DNA of 64,000 bases from Rhizobium sp. 11515TR. GTDB taxonomy: Bacteria > Pseudomonadota > Alphaproteobacteria > Rhizobiales > Rhizobiaceae. The notes beneath the pieces are model-generated. The model was not told where the DNA came from. It made no database searches and worked only from the letters and a program-made list of their open reading frames with translations. The first letter of the stretch is position 1; each line of letters opens with the position of its first letter. Shown in pieces: positions 60,425 through 64,000 of this stretch. A program made the translations under genes and the position numbers. Location of the stretch: NCBI RefSeq assembly GCF_002277895.1, contig NZ_CP023000.1:1116001-1180000 (forward strand), in the 5' to 3' direction.

Positions 60425-63400
60425 ATGTCTCGCTTCTTCATTGACCGGCCCGTCTTTGCCTGGGTGATCGCCATTGTCATTATGCTGGCGGGCGCACTTT
60501 CGATTCTCACGCTGTCGGTTGCGCAATATCCGCAGATCGCCCCGACGACGGTGCGCATCACCGCCACCTATTCCGGCGCCGACGCCGCAACCGTCGAAAA
60601 CTCGGTGACAAAGGTCATCGAGCAGGGCATGACCGGTATCGACAATCTCGACTATATGGCGTCGACCTCGACGGCGACGGGGCAAGCCTCGATCTCATTG
60701 ACTTTCACCAACAAAGCCAACCCCGACGTCGCGCAGATGCAGGTGCAGAACAAGCTGCAGCTCGTCACCGCGCAACTGCCGCAAGTCGTCCAGAATACCG
60801 GCATCACCGTTTCGAAATCGACCAGCAGCTTCTTCCTCGTTGCGGCGTTTGTGTCGACGGATCGCAAACTTATGCCGACCGACCTAGCCGATTATGTCGA
60901 CAGTACCCTCAACGATACTTTAAAGCGCGTTCCGGGCGTCGGCGACACCACGCTCTTCGGTGCGCGCTATGCCATGCGCATCTGGGTGGATCCGGACAAG
61001 CTCGTCAAATACCAGCTGATGACTTCGGACGTCGTCTCCGCCATCCAGGCGCAAAACGTGCAGGTCTCGTCCGGCCAGCTCGGTGCCCTGCCGCAGCTTG
61101 GCGGCCAGCAGCTCAATGCGACAGTCACGGCCGGCAGCCGCTTCCAGACGCCGGAGGAATTCGAGAACATCATCCTCAAGAGCCTGCCTGACGGTTCCAT
61201 GGTCCGTGTCAACGATGTCGCCACCGTGCAGCTGGGCGCCGATAGCTACGTCACGTCGGGTGTCTATAACGGCATGCCTGCCGCAGGCCTTGGCATCAGT
61301 CTGGCGACCGATGCAAATGCGATCGATACGGCGGCGAGGGTCCAGTCGACGATCGATAGCTTGCGCAGCACGCTGCCGCCGAACGTTGAGATCGTCTATC
61401 CCTACGATACGACGCCCTTTGTGAAGCTGTCGATCGAAGATGTGGTCAAGACGCTGTTCGAAGCCATCGTGCTCGTCTTCATCGTCATGTTCGTCTTTCT
61501 GCAGAATCTGCGCGCCACGCTGATCCCGACGCTCGCCGTCCCCGTCGTGCTCCTCGGCACCTTCGGCGTGCTGGCGATGTTCGGCTATTCCATCAACACA
61601 TTGACAATGTTCGGCATGGTGCTGGCGATCGGCCTTCTGGTCGACGACGCCATCGTCGTCGTCGAAAACGTCGAGCGCGTGATGGAGGAAGAGGGATTGT
61701 CGCCGCGTGAGGCGACGATCAAGTCGATGCAGGAAATCACCGGCGCACTGATCGGCATCGCCACGGTGCTTTCGGCCGTGTTCATCCCGATGGCCTTCTT
61801 TTCCGGTTCGGTCGGCGTCATCTACCGGCAGTTTTCGGTGACGATTGTCTCGGCGATGGTGCTGTCCGTCATCGTCGCTCTTATCCTCACGCCAGCCCTG
61901 TGCGCCACCATTCTCAAGAAGCCGGCGCATGGGACACGTGAGCGCGGCCTGTTCGGCTGGTTCAATCGCAATTTCGAGCGGGGAACGCGCGGTTATCAGC
62001 GCACCATTCATGGCATGATCCGCCGCGGTGCCGTGTTCCTCGTCATCTTCGTCCTGATCGGCGTCGGTGTCGGTTATCTGTTCAATCGTCTCCCGAGCTC
62101 CTTCCTTCCGGAAGAGGATCAGGGACGCCTTCTGACCAGCATTCAGCTGCCCCCCGGCGCGACCGCTGAACGCACCCGTAAAGTGCTCGATCAGGTGATG
62201 GATTATTATCTAAACAATGAGAAGGACTATGTCGACGGCGTGTTTGGAAGCGTCGGTTTCAATTTCAGCGGTCAGGGCCAGAACGTTGCGGTTGCCTTCG
62301 TGGATCTGAAGGACTTCGATCAGCGCAGGACGCCGCAAGCCTCCGCCCAGGCGATCGCCAGACGCGCGATGGCCGCCTTCTCCAAGATCAAGGACGGTAA
62401 TGTCTTTGCGCTGGCACCGCCGGCAATCCCCGGCTTCGGCAATAACAGCGGCTTCGATTTCTACATTAAGGATATCAACGGCGCGGGTCATACTGCATTG
62501 ATCGCCGCCCGCAACCAGTTCTTGGGTGCGGCGTCGGGGAGCACGAAGCTGAGCGGCACGCGCCCGAACGGATTGGACGATACGCCGCAATATTCGATCC
62601 ATATCGATCAGGAGAAGGCTCGCGCCTTGAATGTCGATCTGGCGGATATCAATGGGACGTTGTCGACCGCCTGGGGCGGCACCTACGTCAACGACTTCAT
62701 CGACCGCGGCCGCGTCAAGAGAGTCTATGTGCAGGCCGACAGCAAGTTCCGTATGCAGCCGGAGGATTTCAATCGCTGGTATGTGCGCAATTCCAGCGGC
62801 GACATGGTGCCATTCTCGGCCTTCGCCTCAGGTATCTGGACCTACGGTTCGCCGCGCCTGGAGCGCTATAATGGTGCTTCTGCCGTCGAAATCCAGGGTG
62901 CCGCTGCTCCCGGTATCTCCTCGGGCGACGCCATGAACGAGATCGACAAGATCATGGCGACCCTGCCGCCCGGATTCAGCCACGATTGGACCAGCCTGTC
63001 CGCTCAGGAAAAGCTTTCGGGTAACCAGGCAAGCCAGCTCTACGCGATTTCGATCCTGGTCGTCTTCCTGGCGCTCGCCGCCCTCTACGAGAGCTGGTCG
63101 ATCCCGTTCGCCGTCATGCTGTCGGTCCCGATCGGCATTTTCGGCGCGCTCTTGGCCGCCACCATCTTCGGCCAGTCGAACGATGTCTACTTCAAGGTCG
63201 GCCTGCTGACAACAATCGGTCTGGCGGCAAAGAACGCCATCCTGATCGTTGAATTCGCCATCGAGCAGCAGAATCAGGGCAAGAACCTGATCGATGCGAC
63301 GCTCGAGGCGGCAAGGCAACGTCTGCGGCCGATCCTGATGACCTCATTCGCGTTCATCCTCGGCGTGCTGCCGCTGGCGATCGCCAACGGGGCCGGTTCC

Positions 63401-63580
63401 GGCAGCCAAAACTCGATCGGCATCGGCGTCATGGGCGGCATGATCTCGGCGACCGTGCTCGGCATTTTCTTCATCCCGCTGCTTTTCGTTTCCGTCCGCC
63501 GTGTCTTCAAGGGCAAGAGATCGACTGATGCAACGGGGCAAGAACCGGACGTTGCCGCCGCAACGCCGGATACGCCGTAG
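60425..63580 (+). CDS. RND multidrug efflux permease, HAE1 (AcrB-like)
   Basis: 1051 residues, full length. The N-terminus [20 protein letters not shown] and [20 protein letters not shown] are typical HAE1. TM4 carries the paired proton-relay aspartates in [20 protein letters not shown] (about residues 406-425). The second half has [20 protein letters not shown] and [20 protein letters not shown]. It exports drugs, bile-like compounds or plant antimicrobials, driven by protons. Co-transcribed with the adaptor; no adjacent TetR-type regulator is seen. Confidence 0.95.
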   Translation: MSRFFIDRPVFAWVIAIVIMLAGALSILTLSVAQYPQIAPTTVRITATYSGADAATVENSVTKVIEQGMTGIDNLDYMASTSTATGQASISLTFTNKANPDVAQMQVQNKLQLVTAQLPQVVQNTGITVSKSTSSFFLVAAFVSTDRKLMPTDLADYVDSTLNDTLKRVPGVGDTTLFGARYAMRIWVDPDKLVKYQLMTSDVVSAIQAQNVQVSSGQLGALPQLGGQQLNATVTAGSRFQTPEEFENIILKSLPDGSMVRVNDVATVQLGADSYVTSGVYNGMPAAGLGISLATDANAIDTAARVQSTIDSLRSTLPPNVEIVYPYDTTPFVKLSIEDVVKTLFEAIVLVFIVMFVFLQNLRATLIPTLAVPVVLLGTFGVLAMFGYSINTLTMFGMVLAIGLLVDDAIVVVENVERVMEEEGLSPREATIKSMQEITGALIGIATVLSAVFIPMAFFSGSVGVIYRQFSVTIVSAMVLSVIVALILTPALCATILKKPAHGTRERGLFGWFNRNFERGTRGYQRTIHGMIRRGAVFLVIFVLIGVGVGYLFNRLPSSFLPEEDQGRLLTSIQLPPGATAERTRKVLDQVMDYYLNNEKDYVDGVFGSVGFNFSGQGQNVAVAFVDLKDFDQRRTPQASAQAIARRAMAAFSKIKDGNVFALAPPAIPGFGNNSGFDFYIKDINGAGHTALIAARNQFLGAASGSTKLSGTRPNGLDDTPQYSIHIDQEKARALNVDLADINGTLSTAWGGTYVNDFIDRGRVKRVYVQADSKFRMQPEDFNRWYVRNSSGDMVPFSAFASGIWTYGSPRLERYNGASAVEIQGAAAPGISSGDAMNEIDKIMATLPPGFSHDWTSLSAQEKLSGNQASQLYAISILVVFLALAALYESWSIPFAVMLSVPIGIFGALLAATIFGQSNDVYFKVGLLTTIGLAAKNAILIVEFAIEQQNQGKNLIDATLEAARQRLRPILMTSFAFILGVLPLAIANGAGSGSQNSIGIGVMGGMISATVLGIFFIPLLFVSVRRVFKGKRSTDATGQEPDVAAATPDTP

Positions 63581-63593
63581 TCAGCATGCATAA

Positions 63594-63617
63594 AGGCCCG
63601 GCGTCAAAGCTGGGCCT
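63594..63617. terminator. Terminator-like hairpin between convergent genes
   Basis: AGGCCCGGC (63594-63602) pairs with GCTGGGCCT (63609-63617) around a 6-nt loop. On the minus strand the hairpin is followed by TTTATGC. It separates the RND pump gene from the convergent ABC ATPase gene. Confidence 0.6.
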
Positions 63618-63651
63618 GCCGCAGATGATGACCGTTGGTTCGGAGCCACGA

Positions 63652-64000
63652 TTAGTGGCCCCGACTCCCTCCATCAGGAATACGCTGCCCATTTTCGTCG
63701 AAGAGATGGACGGCGTTATGAGCCGGAGCGATACGCAACGTATCGCCGGGTGCGGCCCTGATCCGCTCGCGGAACACGCAGGTGATCGTCTGCGTGCCGA
63801 GGCGGGCAATGACCATCGTTTCGGATCCCGTCGGTTCGACGACGACGGTTTCCACCTCGATGCCGTCGGTCACCAGCTTGATATCCTCGGGACGAATGCC
63901 ATAGGTCACGGCAGTCGGCGGATACTGTTCGCTCGGCAGGATAAGTCCGTCGGTGGTGCGGAAACCGGCGTTCGTCATGCTACCCTTGATGAAATTCATC
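63652..64000 (-). CDS. ABC transporter ATP-binding protein, UgpC/MsmX type, C-terminal part, cut by window edge
   Basis: The last ~115 residues of a sugar-type importer ATPase; the frame is open to the window end, so the ABC core lies outside. MNFIKGSM followed by the TOBE region (TYGIRPEDIKLV, then VVVEPTGSETMVIARLGTQT and HLFDENGQRI) is characteristic of UgpC/MalK-like proteins. The internal methionine at 63999 is a normal residue of the family (the PxMNF region), not a start. Carbohydrate or glycerol-3-phosphate class import is likely. Confidence 0.85.
   Translation of the reverse strand, partial: MNFIKGSMTNAGFRTTDGLILPSEQYPPTAVTYGIRPEDIKLVTDGIEVETVVVEPTGSETMVIARLGTQTITCVFRERIRAAPGDTLRIAPAHNAVHLFDENGQRIPDGGSRGH

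Noticed and set aside
1-64000. tRNA, rRNA, CRISPR arrays, riboswitches and complete insertion sequences
   Set aside because: No cloverleaf-like or rRNA-like sequence, no regularly spaced short repeats, and no transposase gene with terminal repeats were found by eye. The palindromic repeats are intergenic mosaic types and are not CRISPR. A covariance-model scan would settle small RNAs and riboswitches.

Overview
The window looks like a chromosomal or large-plasmid segment from a member of the Rhizobiaceae (Rhizobium-like Alphaproteobacteria). The reasons are high-GC coding sequence with strong Shine-Dalgarno sites, many ABC importers for nitrogenous compounds, and several copies of the palindromic intergenic repeats typical of rhizobia (RIME-like elements near 21.8, 44.2 and 57.0 kb; a second palindrome family near 26.1 and 29.8 kb). 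The genus is inferred from content. There are no rRNA or tRNA genes, CRISPR arrays or intact insertion sequences that I can see. Both ends cut a gene: the 3' part of a trimethylamine monooxygenase on the left and the 3' part of a sugar-type ABC ATPase on the right.

Layout. 0-6 kb: methylated-amine module (tmm, tdm, an APC permease) with a small soluble PAS/chemoreceptor-type protein between tmm and tdm. 6-8.5 kb: MFS drug exporter divergent from an XRE/MmyB-type regulator, with a clear operator between them. 8.5-9.2 kb: degenerate, largely gene-free. 9.2-15 kb: a ModA-like protein without signal peptide, LysR regulator, methyltransferase, PNPOx-family protein, DinB polymerase IV, two coupled small hypotheticals and a GNAT acetyltransferase. 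15-17.4 kb: large ornithine/lysine/arginine decarboxylase. 17.5-21.7 kb: purine salvage operon (lacI-type repressor, ade, NCS2 permease) with a textbook LacI-type operator. 22-31.4 kb: an oligopeptide-type ABC importer with a SelA-like PLP enzyme, a RidA protein, a dihydroorotase-like amidohydrolase and an IclR regulator, apparently one catabolic unit of unknown substrate. 31.5-34.8 kb: cytoplasmic GH15 glucoamylase plus polyphosphate-glucokinase-type ROK kinase. 34.8-39.8 kb: LysR, two-gene chromate transporter, NtaA/SnaA/DszA monooxygenase, small secreted protein. 39.2-47.3 kb: NMT1-type ABC importer, cytosine-deaminase-like amidohydrolase, FAD oxidoreductase, flavodoxin-fold reductase, LysR and creatininase-family hydrolase. 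47.5-57.8 kb: a two-component system whose sensor carries an NCS1 permease domain, divergent from urtABCDE (urea ABC importer). 57.8-59.2 kb: sparse region with small hypothetical ORFs. 59.2-63.6 kb: RND multidrug efflux pair.

How the parts fit. Most of the window is nitrogen scavenging: methylamines, purines, pyrimidine- or creatinine-like cyclic amides, peptides or amino-sugar-like compounds, and urea. Each catabolic block has its own regulator and, in several cases, a recognisable inverted repeat between divergent genes. The most unusual object is the 1129-residue transporter-like hybrid kinase with a cysteine-rich linker next to the urea importer. It suggests direct coupling of substrate binding or transport to a FixJ/NarL-type response regulator.
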